A stretch of 15,671 bases of DNA. Origin: DASPXY01 sp038227745. GTDB taxonomy: Bacteria > Planctomycetota > Planctomycetia > Gemmatales > Gemmataceae. Position 1 is the stretch's first letter. Each line of letters begins with the position of its first letter. The translations under genes were made by a program, and so were the position numbers. This document shows, piece by piece, positions 1 through 7,738 of the stretch. The notes below the pieces were generated by a model. That model made no database searches. It was not told the DNA's origin and saw only the letters and a list, made by a program, of their open reading frames with translations. The DNA is taken from assembly GCA_038227745.1 (NCBI GenBank), contig JBBRPS010000146.1, positions 1 to 15,671 on the forward strand, in the 5' to 3' direction.

Positions 1-284
1 GCCCCGCTGAATTTGGGTACGGGTTCTCATCCCCGCCGGTCAACGCCCCCCACGCCCTCTCGTAGTGTGAATGCTGGCCTTGGTTGTTCTTCAAGCCGCT
101 GCACGCCGACTTGAAATGACGGTCAGGCGAGGACACTGCCGACTTCGGTGACATGGAGTGAGTACACACCAACAATAGGTGTTCATGGGCAAGTGCAGCT
201 ATCCGAGAGAGCGTCTCGGAAAAGACCCAGTGCTGCATCAGATTACCACGATTCCCCTTGCAACTTCCCAAGGCGTGTCACTCC
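1..284. other. Non-coding stretch downstream of drmD-like gene
   Basis: No convincing coding region is seen on either strand. The DNA lies directly 3' of the SNF2 helicase gene. It contains a 6-bp inverted repeat (CCGAGA/TCTCGG, 203-219) without a T-tract on the strand where a terminator for the operon would need one. If further DISARM genes follow the helicase, they must start beyond the left edge. Confidence 0.5.
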
Positions 285-3200
285 TTACATCGCAAGTTTT
301 TGCGGCACCAAGAACGTGACCGCGACCGGGAACAGCCGGGCCTGCGGGTTGGCGTAGCGGGCCTGGATCGCCGCCGTCTCGCGCTCGATCTCGGCGGGGA
401 TCTCCTTGAGCCGCGCCCGCATCGACTCCTGATTGCGGCGGAACTGCTCCTGCTCGTAGTCCTCGAACAGCGACAACTGGACGAACTCCGGCTCGTCCAG
501 TTCCCTGGCGATGGCCTGCTGCAACTCCGTCAGGATCGCGCGGATGTCGCCGGCCTCCTTCGCCGCCCGCTCCCCCAGCTTCCGCTGCAAGCCGTCGATG
601 CGGTCGCGCATCCGGGCCTCCAGCGCCTGGGTGAGCGAGGGGACGAGGCTCGGGTACAGGCCCAGCAGCGTCTGCCGCACCGTCTCGGACGGCAGGCGAC
701 AGGTGACGCCGGCGAGCGACTCGTCCATCTCCTTCAATGTACGCATCCGCTGGAACCGGCCCTTGTCGATGGTGCCGCCCGCCACGATCACCTCTTCGTG
801 CAGCCGGTGGCTGTCGCCGCCGATGACAACCAGCCGGGCGTGCGCGATCACCGCCGGCGTGGCCAGGACGTGGTCCGGCACCGTCCGCGCCGTCACCCGC
901 TGGAGCTTGCGCACCCCCTGGTCGGACCACACCTCGGCTCGCAGGAGCCGCAGGCTCATCTGCGCCAGCCGGTGGTTGAGGTGGACGAGGACAACGTCGT
1001 CGCGGGCCTGGGCGGCGGCGTGGTCGAAGACGACGGGCCGGACCTCCTGGGTGTGCGGGTGCGTCAGACCCTCGGCGCAGGCCGACCAGCTTCCTTTCAG
1101 GGCGGGCAACCGGAAGCCGCTGCGGCCCTCGCCCAGATCGACCGGCTCCAGCGGCGGCTGCCCGGCCAGATCGAGCGCGACCTCGATGACCTTGCGGACG
1201 TTGTCCGGCGTCAGGCGCAGCTCCCGCTGCGTCTCGCGGTGCTGCTCCATCAACTCGCCGATGCGCTTGGCGAGGTCGCGCTCGAACTTCAGCATCTTGC
1301 GGACGGGGTCGGCCTTCTGCCGGGCCTCGTCGTCGCTGATCAGCGTGGGCCGGCGACCCAGCATCGCCGCCTCGACCTGTTCGGCCAGGATCGGCCCGAC
1401 CTTGCCCAGGTCTTCGCGGATCGTCTCGACCTTCAGCGCGACCCGCATCAGGAATTCGAGGTCGGCCTCCAGATCGCCCACGTCCGAGAAGCTGCCGGCG
1501 CGCTGCCGGTAGCCCTTGCCGACGAAGTGGTAGACGTTGACCTCCTTCGCCTTCTGGCCGTGCCGGTCCACGCGCCCGTTGCGCTGCTCCATCTTGGTCG
1601 GCGACCAGGGGATCTCGTAGTGGATCAGCCGCGAGCAGAAGTTCTGGAGGTCGAGTCCCTCGCTGGCCGCGTCGGTCGCCAGCAGGATGCGCACCGGGCT
1701 GACATCGGGGCTGGCCTGGAACGCGGCCTTGACCGCCTCGCGCTTGTCCGGCTCCATGCCGCCGAACATGGTCATCAGCCGGCCCTGCCCGGTGAAGCCC
1801 TCGGCAGCCAGCACGTCGCGCAGCCAGTTCTGCGTGGCGCGGTACTCGGTGAAGATGATGACGCGCTCGCTGCCCCACTTGCTGCCGGGCCGGATCACCT
1901 CGTTCAGCCAGCGGACGAGCGTCTCGGCCTTGGTGTCGCGCTGCGACCGCGCCCGCAACGCCCACGTCTCCATCTGCTCCAGCAGTCCCGTCTCCTCGCC
2001 GGTCGGCTCGCGGAACAGCCGGCTGGCGGCGTCGAGGGCGTCGTCGGTCGCCTCCTCGTACTCCTCGTCGCGGGCGTACTCCTCGTCCATCCGGTCGATC
2101 TCGCGCTGCAGCACGTTCAACTTCGGGCGATCCGAAGTCCGGGCCTTGCGGGCGGTGCGGAGCGTCTCCCGGTGCCGGGCCAGGGTGTCGCCGAACGCCG
2201 CCGGCGAGGAGAACAGCCTCTTCTTCAGGGTCTTCAGCACGAACTCGGAGGCGAACCGCTCGGTGGCATCCTCGATCCCCTGATGCCGCAACTCGGTGTA
2301 CCGGCGCAGCGCGGCGTGGACGGCCTTCTCCTCGGGGGTGTAGGCCACCTCCAGCGGGGCCAGCACCCGCTTCGGGAACCGTGGCGAGCCGTCCCATTTC
2401 GGCGGAAGGTCCGACTTCATCCGCCGCACCATGACGGCGTCGAGTTGCTTGCGGTCGGGGGCGGTGCCACGGCTGAACCGCTGGTTGTCGAGCAGTTCGA
2501 GCAGTGCCGAGAAACTCTCCGGGTAGCCGTTATGCGGCGTGGCGCTGAGGAACAATTTGTGTTCAAAGTGCGGCACCAGTTCGCGCAGCGCCTGGGTCCG
2601 CATCGAGTCGGTGGCGTATTTGCCCCGGCCCGATGGGGCGCAGTTGTGGGCCTCGTCCACGATCAGAAGGTCGTAGCGCCGAGGATAGGCCGGCTCGTCG
2701 GGGCCGGGCAGCGTCTCGCGGAACAGACGCAGGGGCCGTTCGCGTTTCAAGAAGTCGATGCTGGTGATGAGCCGGGGGTAGTGCGACCACGGGTTGACGT
2801 GGATGCCCCGGCTGCGGCGAAGCTGCTTCATCAGGTCGCTGTCCACGACGCGGAAGTCGAGGCCGAACTTGTCGCGCATCTGCTCGCGCCACTGGATCTG
2901 GAGCGCCGACGGGCAGACGATGAGGACGCGCCGCGCCCGGTGCCGGATGATCAACTCCAGGGCCGTCATGCCGGCCTCGACGGTTTTTCCGAGGCCGACA
3001 TCGTCCGCGATCAGGAGGTTGACGCGCGGCATCTGGACGGCGCGGACGACCGGGTCAAGCTGGTAGTCCTCGATGTCGATGCCGCTGCGGAACGGAGCCT
3101 GGACGGTCTTCACGTCGGCGCTCGACGCGGCACCCCAGCGGACGGCGTCGAGGAAGGCGTCGAGCGTCTCGGGCGGGTCGAACTCTTCTGCCGTGGGCAG

Positions 3201-3437
3201 TGCGACCTTCTCGACCACCCTGGCCCCCGGCTCGACCTCCCAGACGACTTGCAGTTCCTCGCCCAGGCCGTCGTCCTCGACGGACGCCAGGGTGACGAGG
3301 TGCTGCGGCCCGCCGAAGGCCGGGTGGAGGGCCGGCGGCGGCAGCGTGCCGGCGCGGACGTGCTGCACCGTCCACTGCCGGGAGCGCACGTTGACCAGTT
3401 GGCCCTGCTCGGGGATCGTCCGGGTCGCCGTCGTCAT
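285..3437 (-). CDS. drmD: SNF2-family helicase, DISARM DrmD-like
   Basis: This is a 1050-residue superfamily 2 helicase/translocase. Motif I DDVGLGKT is at 145-152, the DEAH box at 261-264, and motif III (SATPHNGY) at 298-305. The second RecA domain has motif IV-like VIIFTEYR near 526-533, motif V (LLATDAASEGLDLQ) near 585-598, and motif VI QRNGRVDRHGQ at 618-628. An N-terminal region of about 120 residues precedes the helicase core, and a long C-terminal region follows it. The N-terminus (IPEQGQLV, then GPQHLVTLASVEDD) and the overall layout match my memory of DrmD, the SNF2 helicase of class 1 DISARM, an anti-phage system. Length fits that family. The ATG at 3437 is preceded by GAGGTGAGGG. 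It is the last gene of the operon, 24 bases after the Cys-rich protein gene. Other DISARM genes are not in the window. Other defence SNF2 proteins such as DpdE are less likely alternatives. Confidence 0.8.
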   Translation of the reverse strand: MTTATRTIPEQGQLVNVRSRQWTVQHVRAGTLPPPALHPAFGGPQHLVTLASVEDDGLGEELQVVWEVEPGARVVEKVALPTAEEFDPPETLDAFLDAVRWGAASSADVKTVQAPFRSGIDIEDYQLDPVVRAVQMPRVNLLIADDVGLGKTVEAGMTALELIIRHRARRVLIVCPSALQIQWREQMRDKFGLDFRVVDSDLMKQLRRSRGIHVNPWSHYPRLITSIDFLKRERPLRLFRETLPGPDEPAYPRRYDLLIVDEAHNCAPSGRGKYATDSMRTQALRELVPHFEHKLFLSATPHNGYPESFSALLELLDNQRFSRGTAPDRKQLDAVMVRRMKSDLPPKWDGSPRFPKRVLAPLEVAYTPEEKAVHAALRRYTELRHQGIEDATERFASEFVLKTLKKRLFSSPAAFGDTLARHRETLRTARKARTSDRPKLNVLQREIDRMDEEYARDEEYEEATDDALDAASRLFREPTGEETGLLEQMETWALRARSQRDTKAETLVRWLNEVIRPGSKWGSERVIIFTEYRATQNWLRDVLAAEGFTGQGRLMTMFGGMEPDKREAVKAAFQASPDVSPVRILLATDAASEGLDLQNFCSRLIHYEIPWSPTKMEQRNGRVDRHGQKAKEVNVYHFVGKGYRQRAGSFSDVGDLEADLEFLMRVALKVETIREDLGKVGPILAEQVEAAMLGRRPTLISDDEARQKADPVRKMLKFERDLAKRIGELMEQHRETQRELRLTPDNVRKVIEVALDLAGQPPLEPVDLGEGRSGFRLPALKGSWSACAEGLTHPHTQEVRPVVFDHAAAQARDDVVLVHLNHRLAQMSLRLLRAEVWSDQGVRKLQRVTARTVPDHVLATPAVIAHARLVVIGGDSHRLHEEVIVAGGTIDKGRFQRMRTLKEMDESLAGVTCRLPSETVRQTLLGLYPSLVPSLTQALEARMRDRIDGLQRKLGERAAKEAGDIRAILTELQQAIARELDEPEFVQLSLFEDYEQEQFRRNQESMRARLKEIPAEIERETAAIQARYANPQARLFPVAVTFLVPQKLAM

Positions 3438-3461
3438 GAGTGCTACCGTCCCTCACCTCAA

Positions 3462-4577
3462 TTAGTTCAACGAGATCCGCCGGTCGCAGCGGCCCACTCG
3501 GGCCTGCTCTTCGATCCAAGCGGAGTAGTCGCGCAGGTTGTCGTGCAACAGCCCGTCGATGGGCTGCAAGCCTTCCGTCCAGCGGAGCCGCCACCGCGCC
3601 CGGCCTGCTTCGTTGCAGAACCCCCGTCGCTTCACGGCGCGCATGAACGCCAGCGAGTCGAGGACGGAGAAGCCGCCCAGGCAGGCCGACAGGCGGGCGG
3701 CGTACTGCCCGCCCCCGATGGCGATCAGGTGAAGCGGGCGACGGATAGCGTCCTGAATCCCGGCGATCTGGTCGATCACACGGAACCCCTGCCTCGGGTC
3801 GCGGTTGCCGGTCTGGAATTCGACCGCGACGAAGCGGACGCCGGGCCGTTCACTCAAGTAGGAGCGCCAGAAGACCCAGTCCGGCGGTTGGACGGCGCTC
3901 AGGTGCGGGACGGGTGACAGGCCAGCCGCCTGCATCTCCTCCAAGCACTTCAATTGCCGCCAGCGGTTGGCCAGCGTCTCGGTGCGGACCACGTCGAGCG
4001 GGTGCGAGAAGTTCGGCCCGATCACCAGATCGATCCCGAGCCGCGCCATCTGTTCCGGCACCCGGTCCCGCAGGCGGTGCTGCCAGTAGCGTTTGAGGGC
4101 CGGGTCTTTGTCGGTCCCTCGGAGGACGATGCGGGTGCCGGGTGCAAGGCGGAAGAAGGCCCGGAGGCCAGCCGCGTCTTCGGCCACGGGCGCGAACCGA
4201 CGACCCTTCAAGCGGAACACCTGGGAAGTCTTCAGAGCCACGACCGGGAGATCAAGCACGCCGAGGTCGGCAATGCGGTGATCGATCAGCGGAACGTGAG
4301 ACGGCAACTCGACCCCCTGCTGATTCAACGGCGGGAGATCGTTGAAAAGCAGATTGCCGTGGTCGCGCAGGTCGCGCTCCCAGCGACGGTTGCCACGACA
4401 GACCATCTGGCAGCCGTCCGGCTGGCCGCAGCAATGGCGGTCGAAACAGGTGTTGGCGAACAGTTGCGGCTGGCGCTGCACCCCGCCGCAGCGGGCGAAC
4501 AGCGGACAGGTCGGGCAGCCCGGCAGGACCGCCCCTTGGGGCCGAAGTTCACGCCGAAGCACGGTGAGACTCTTCAC
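3462..4577 (-). CDS. Cys-rich DUF4417-like protein of unknown function
   Basis: The product is 371 residues when started at GTG 4577, which has a perfect AGGAGG six bases upstream. An ATG at 4613 would add 12 residues but would deepen the overlap with the preceding gene. The first 60 residues contain eight Cys (21, 24, 30, 44, 49, 50, 56, 60) in the patterns CPTCPLFARC and C-x4-CC-x5-C-x3-C, which suggests an Fe-S cluster or structural zinc. The body (roughly 140-350) is globular. It has a GPNFSHPLDVVRTE stretch followed by a helix and then GLSPVPHLSA, which resembles the DUF4417 pattern (a PDFS-type motif, then a G-x-x-V-x-P strand). That assignment is from memory and tentative. The gene overlaps the 131-residue gene by 29 bases and precedes the helicase by 24, so it is clearly in the same transcription unit. 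Function unknown. Confidence 0.75.
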   Translation of the reverse strand: MKSLTVLRRELRPQGAVLPGCPTCPLFARCGGVQRQPQLFANTCFDRHCCGQPDGCQMVCRGNRRWERDLRDHGNLLFNDLPPLNQQGVELPSHVPLIDHRIADLGVLDLPVVALKTSQVFRLKGRRFAPVAEDAAGLRAFFRLAPGTRIVLRGTDKDPALKRYWQHRLRDRVPEQMARLGIDLVIGPNFSHPLDVVRTETLANRWRQLKCLEEMQAAGLSPVPHLSAVQPPDWVFWRSYLSERPGVRFVAVEFQTGNRDPRQGFRVIDQIAGIQDAIRRPLHLIAIGGGQYAARLSACLGGFSVLDSLAFMRAVKRRGFCNEAGRARWRLRWTEGLQPIDGLLHDNLRDYSAWIEEQARVGRCDRRISLN

Positions 4578-4944
4578 CGGAATCCTCCTGCACGATGCGG
4601 GCCTCTGCAACACCGGAAATGGCCGACACTTTGGTAACTTCCAGACGAAGGGCTTCCTGCCCGGTATCGACCATCGCCTGCCGCAAGGCCGTCGCCGAGT
4701 CGCCGTCCGAGGAGCCGATGACGCACATCTCCCGCGCGAAGTTGACCCGGTGGTTCACGTCGCCGATGTAGCCGTCGAGGACTTCGCCCACCCTGAAGGT
4801 GACGCCTTCGAGTGGCGTCACGGGGTAGGCGGTGTTGACGATGTCGGGGCGGGTGAAGAGGGTCGGCCTGCTCAGGACCGCCGTCGCCTGCTCCCGCCCA
4901 CGCTGCCGATGGCTCCGCTGCCCGGCCAAGAAATTGTCACCCAA
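4549..4944 (-). CDS. 131-residue protein of unknown family
   Basis: I do not recognise this protein. It starts at TTG 4944, chosen because AAGGAGGTG lies just upstream, and the start overlaps the last codons of the STAS-like gene by 8 bases, which suggests translational coupling. The N-terminal 30 residues are Arg/Gln-rich. The middle and C-terminal part (about 45-115) has alternating strand- and helix-like segments, including FRVGEVLDGYIGDVNHRVNFAREMCV around 50-75. It has no Cys-rich motif, signal peptide or membrane segment; a single Cys sits near residue 74. Its 3' end overlaps the next gene by 29 bases. Position in the operon implies a role with the STAS-like protein, the Cys-rich protein and the helicase. 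Confidence 0.7.
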   Translation of the reverse strand: MGDNFLAGQRSHRQRGREQATAVLSRPTLFTRPDIVNTAYPVTPLEGVTFRVGEVLDGYIGDVNHRVNFAREMCVIGSSDGDSATALRQAMVDTGQEALRLEVTKVSAISGVAEARIVQEDSGEESHRASA

Positions 4945-5494
4945 GGACCACCTCCTTCACCACCGGGGAGTATCGCTGTTCGCGCCCGTGCCGCACTCGC
5001 CGCAGCAGTCGTTTCTCGTACAGATCCCGCAGCCTGTTGTTCCACGCCGTCGCCTTGACCCCGTCGCCGGGCCTCTGCCGCTCCAGTTCCGCCCCGGTCG
5101 CTTCGGCCACTTCCAACAGCGCTTCGAGGGTCGTTCGTTGGCCGGGGTCGAGCGAACCGACCAGCACCGCCCGGCGCGGGGTCTGGCCTTCGCCCAGGAG
5201 GTAGCATTGGTGGGCGAATTCCGCGACCAGGGCGAGGTCGTCCAGCCACTCGGGCCGCGCGTTGATGATGACCGGAAACAGGTCGTTACGCTCGTCTGCG
5301 GCCCAGCGAAGGAGCGGCACCAGGGCCGCGTTGAGCCAGGAGCCAGTGACGAGATCGACCTGGGCAAAGTCGAGAAATACGACAGCGCCCGGAGGCTCGG
5401 CAGACAGCAACTCGCACAGGCGGGCGAAGTCCCGACGACCGTGGAGCCGGCCTTGCAGTTGCTTGCCGAGGGACTCACCCACGTTCAGGATCAT
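4937..5494 (-). CDS. STAS-like (DUF4325-type) protein with C-terminal winged helix
   Basis: The product is 185 residues when started at ATG 5494, preceded by GTGAGG seven bases away; a TTG at 5557 in frame would add 21 residues with no supporting features. Residues 1-100 follow the STAS-like DUF4325 pattern: GKQLQGRLHGRRDF, then the strand AVVFLDFAQVDLVTGSWLNAAL (38-58), which corresponds to the strand-loop-helix of anti-sigma-factor antagonists. Residues 120-183 (WNNRLRDLYEKRLLRRVRHG and flanks) look like a MarR/ArsR-type winged helix. It follows an ATPase of the RsbW/GHKL fold by 78 bases, the arrangement of a partner-switch pair. It may sense a state through the ATPase and act on DNA or on its operon neighbours. 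Family assignment is by pattern; function is inferred. Confidence 0.7.
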   Translation of the reverse strand: MILNVGESLGKQLQGRLHGRRDFARLCELLSAEPPGAVVFLDFAQVDLVTGSWLNAALVPLLRWAADERNDLFPVIINARPEWLDDLALVAEFAHQCYLLGEGQTPRRAVLVGSLDPGQRTTLEALLEVAEATGAELERQRPGDGVKATAWNNRLRDLYEKRLLRRVRHGREQRYSPVVKEVVLG

Positions 5495-5572
5495 GGCAAC
5501 CTCACAATTCTTAGCTCGACCTACTAAGATAGTACCCGACGAGCGCCAGGAAGGCAAGTCCTCGGAGCGAAA

Positions 5573-6424
5573 TTAGATCATCGACACGGCGGAAACACCG
5601 CCGCCCGTCCGGCAGCAAACCGTCACTTGGAAGCCGGGCATGGCCTCGGGAAACGTCTCGTCGCCCACGGTCGCGTCGAAGTGGCTGCCGGTCATGGTGA
5701 TGCACCCCTGGCCGCTGCGGAACCGGAGGTGGCCGTGCTGGTCGGCCAGCGATTTGAAGACTTGGCGGAACCCGGTTCCGCCCGGCTCCAGCCTGCGGCA
5801 ACTGACCCCGTCCCGCAGCGCCGCCCGGAGCGCGTCACGGTGGAGGTGGAGATGGGCGTAGTCGGGGTGACTGCGGAGGCTCTCCAATACGCCGATCCCC
5901 ACATCCACGACGCAGAAGGCAGCGGTCCCCGCGACGGTGTGGTAGCCGACCAGTGCGCCGGCGGGGGACCGGGAATGTTCGCAGGCGTTATCGGCCATCT
6001 CCTGCAAGGCAGCGCCCAGGCCGTCCGCAATGGTCCGGGTGAACCCCGCTGCTACGGCGGAATTCGAGAAGCGGGTCAAGAAATCTTCCCAATCGGGCTG
6101 AACGGACGCCTCGTCGCCGTCGAGGACGTGAAACTCGACTTCGTGGGGATCGACGTTTCTGACGTGTGGCTTCTGCCGCCCCGTTGTCCGCGCGGCAAGC
6201 GGGGACCGGACGGCGCGGAGCGCCTGACCGAGGGGACTGGCAAGGACGGCAGACGGGAGCGGGGGCAGGACGGCGTTGTCGGCAACGGCGTAGCGTAGAC
6301 ACCCGTATTCCAGCAACCCGGCGAGGGTGACATCGGTCAGCCCGGTGACGTGTCCGGCGACCGGCCTGTCCAACCGCACCGCCTGTTGCAGTTCTTCAAC
6401 AAGCTCGACCGTGAGTCTGCCCAT
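5573..6424 (-). CDS. GHKL-type ATP-binding protein (HATPase_c)
   Basis: The product is 283 residues when started at ATG 6424 (AGGGCAGGG upstream); a GTG at 6475 would add 17 residues. The C-terminal half is a Bergerat-fold ATPase. The N box is EMADNACEHS at 142-151, with the catalytic Glu and Asn present. G1 is DVGIG at 174-178, and G2 is GGTGF at 215-219. The N-terminal 110 residues are not recognised and are linked to the ATPase by an Asp/Glu-rich segment. There is no dimerisation His box and no receiver or membrane segment, so it resembles an RsbW-like switch kinase rather than a sensor histidine kinase. It is the first gene of the operon ending in the SNF2 helicase, with the STAS-like gene next. 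I infer ATP-dependent binding to the STAS-like partner. Confidence 0.78.
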   Translation of the reverse strand: MGRLTVELVEELQQAVRLDRPVAGHVTGLTDVTLAGLLEYGCLRYAVADNAVLPPLPSAVLASPLGQALRAVRSPLAARTTGRQKPHVRNVDPHEVEFHVLDGDEASVQPDWEDFLTRFSNSAVAAGFTRTIADGLGAALQEMADNACEHSRSPAGALVGYHTVAGTAAFCVVDVGIGVLESLRSHPDYAHLHLHRDALRAALRDGVSCRRLEPGGTGFRQVFKSLADQHGHLRFRSGQGCITMTGSHFDATVGDETFPEAMPGFQVTVCCRTGGGVSAVSMI

Positions 6425-6723
6425 GATCCCTGCCCTTTGGCCATCCGCACAATTCCGGTCAGCATACCAAAACACCTCGGAGGCTGGTCAGTCGGACTGG
6501 ATGGGTAGACAGCCTCGGCGGGAACCTGATCGGCGGCACCAACAGCACCGGCCAACGGTTCGTCTTGATCCCGGCGCTCACGAAAGGGCCGGACGGCAAA
6601 GTCAGAATGATCCGCCGCCGATGCCGCTCATCGACTTCGACGCCCTGGCCCCGAACACCCTCGACCCGATGGCGGTCGGCGAGTGCCACGGCATGTGCGG
6701 GGTTTAACGGGAGCCGTCTTGGA
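6425..6723. other. Intergenic stretch, possible gene remnant
   Basis: This lies between the ATPase gene and the next minus-strand gene. The plus strand reads open in one frame from about 6484 (VDSLGGNLIGGTNSTGQRF is protein-like). From about 6620 another frame is more protein-like (MPLIDFDALAPNTLDP), ending with a stop at 6705-6707. This could be a small decayed plus-strand gene, but neither half is recognised. The operon promoter must lie near 6430-6500; no strong match was found. Confidence 0.25.
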
Positions 6724-7101
6724 CTACTTCCAACGCCCGGTCCCAACAATCCGAATGGGGTACAAGTCGCCCCATGCGTAGCCTTCGCCGATGATCTCGG
6801 CCTCCAGTTCGATCACTTCCAGTTGACCCTGTAGTTCGGGCCAACGTGTCGGGAGCGCCTTCGCCAGCTTCCGCGCCCACGTCGAGTCCGGGTTCCCTAG
6901 CCAGGGGACGAGCGGTGACAGGTCTGCCTCGGAACGGGACCAGTCCACCACGTTCGGCATCTGCGCGGCCAACCCGTCGAGCGCACCGCCGAACCACTCT
7001 CTCGTCCTGAAGGCGCGGGCCTGCTCCTCGGTCGGTGGGACACGGCCAGTGAGGACGAAGAACGTCAACGGGACGTGGACTTTTACGACTTGCTTTTTCA
7101 T
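6724..7101 (-). CDS. Hypothetical protein, 125 residues
   Basis: Not recognised. The ATG at 7101 has GAGGATC upstream at good spacing. The protein begins with a basic, beta-strand-like stretch (MKKQVVKVHVPLTFFVLTG) and continues with PTEEQARAFRTREWFGG. A Trp/Pro-containing middle follows (VVDWSRSEADLSPLVPWLG), and the C-terminus is acidic and strand-like (LEVIELEAEIIGEGYAWGDLYPIRIVG). There are no Cys residues, membrane segments or catalytic motifs that I can name. It lies 128 bases downstream of the GNAT gene on the same strand, beyond a hairpin that could end the GNAT transcript, so it may have its own promoter. Cargo gene of unknown function. Confidence 0.65.
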   Translation of the reverse strand: MKKQVVKVHVPLTFFVLTGRVPPTEEQARAFRTREWFGGALDGLAAQMPNVVDWSRSEADLSPLVPWLGNPDSTWARKLAKALPTRWPELQGQLEVIELEAEIIGEGYAWGDLYPIRIVGTGRWK

Positions 7102-7204
7102 GTCTGATCCTCAACTGGTGGTTAGTGGCGGTGATCGACCTGGGCGAAGTCGGCTGGCTATGCGGACGCTCCTCACAGTCGCCCGACACCATTGGGGGCA
7201 AAAG

Positions 7205-7225
7205 CCGGCGCGTCATACGCGCCGG
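7205..7225 (-). terminator. Hairpin terminator after the GNAT gene
   Basis: A perfect 9-bp stem (CCGGCGCGT/ACGCGCCGG) with a 3-base loop lies 4 bases past the GNAT stop codon. On the minus strand it is followed by CTTTTG. The T-tract is short, so termination may be partial. Confidence 0.5.
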
Positions 7226-7229
7226 ATAC

Positions 7230-7622
7230 CTACGTCCGGGCGAGTGCATCGTTGGGTGGGATGCCGTCATCGCCGTAATCAGCCTCGTCCTTCCAGGCTT
7301 CATTGCTGCCAAGAAACAACTCGCCGGACTCTGTGAAGGCATCGAACTCCACGTTGGGCCACCGCTTTGTGATCGCCTTCAAGAGGGCCGTCCCGATGCC
7401 CTGACGCCGGTGGCCTTCCATGACGTGCAACCAATCGACGTATGGCCCGTAGTTCATCACGACCCACGCCTGCGCGACCGGGTAGGCCATCTCACTCTGC
7501 CAGTATTCGACCGCCCACCGAATCCCTGCCTTCGACCACGACACCACCGGGTCGTCCAGCCGGCGGAAGACGACCTCGTCCTGAACGCGGCTCCGCTTTT
7601 CGACCTCGTCTTCGACGTTCAT
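7230..7622 (-). CDS. GNAT-family N-acetyltransferase
   Basis: The product is 130 residues when started at ATG 7622, with GTGGGG upstream as a weak ribosome site. In-frame codons further upstream encode low-complexity, non-protein-like sequence and were not used. The acetyl-CoA-binding motif A is RRQGIGTALL at 72-81, the classic R/Q-x-x-G-x-G/A. It is preceded by a strand with WLHVMEGH (64-71), as in GNAT beta4/beta5. The N-terminal 30 residues are charged. The C-terminal 30 residues are acidic (KDEADYGDDG), somewhat beyond the minimal fold. The substrate cannot be told. It has a recognisable promoter upstream and a terminator-like hairpin downstream, so it looks monocistronic. Confidence 0.8.
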   Translation of the reverse strand: MNVEDEVEKRSRVQDEVVFRRLDDPVVSWSKAGIRWAVEYWQSEMAYPVAQAWVVMNYGPYVDWLHVMEGHRRQGIGTALLKAITKRWPNVEFDAFTESGELFLGSNEAWKDEADYGDDGIPPNDALART

Positions 7623-7676
7623 AGTTGCCCCACTGCTGTAGTTGTTGGATCGTCCATTGACGCCACCTCTACCCTC

Positions 7677-7705
7677 AATATCGGCAACAATGTGGGGTTT
7701 GTAAA
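7677..7705 (-). promoter_or_regulatory. Putative sigma70-type promoter for the GNAT gene
   Basis: On the minus strand TTTACA (7700-7705) and GATATT (7677-7682) are separated by 17 bases. The -35 matches five of six and the -10 four of six consensus positions. The predicted start is about 50 bases upstream of ATG 7622. Confidence 0.4.
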
Positions 7706-7711
7706 CTGACC

Positions 7712-7738
7712 GGGATCGCGGGGTATGATCCGCGACCC
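7712..7738. repeat. Inverted repeat next to the GNAT -35 box
   Basis: GGGATCGCGG and CCGCGACCC form a 9-bp stem with one bulged A and an 8-base spacer, 6 bases upstream of the proposed -35 box. It could be an operator, or the end of an upstream transcription unit. Confidence 0.35.

Noticed and set aside
203..219. Inverted repeat CCGAGA/TCTCGG as terminator of the helicase operon
   Set aside because: Only 6 bp, and on the minus strand the T-run precedes rather than follows the stem.
238..2397. A second minus-strand open frame of 719 codons within the helicase gene
   Set aside because: Arg/Gly/Ala-rich shadow frame with no motifs, fully inside the helicase gene.
285..3437. Helicase as DpdE of the 7-deazaguanine DNA modification system
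   Set aside because: No other Dpd-type gene is nearby and the N-terminus fits DrmD better in memory. It cannot be excluded without a database search.
258..3917. A plus-strand open frame of 1219 codons opposite the helicase and Cys-rich genes
   Set aside because: It is a shadow of high-GC coding DNA. Its translation is low-complexity and Arg/Leu-rich, while the minus strand encodes clear SNF2 helicase motifs.
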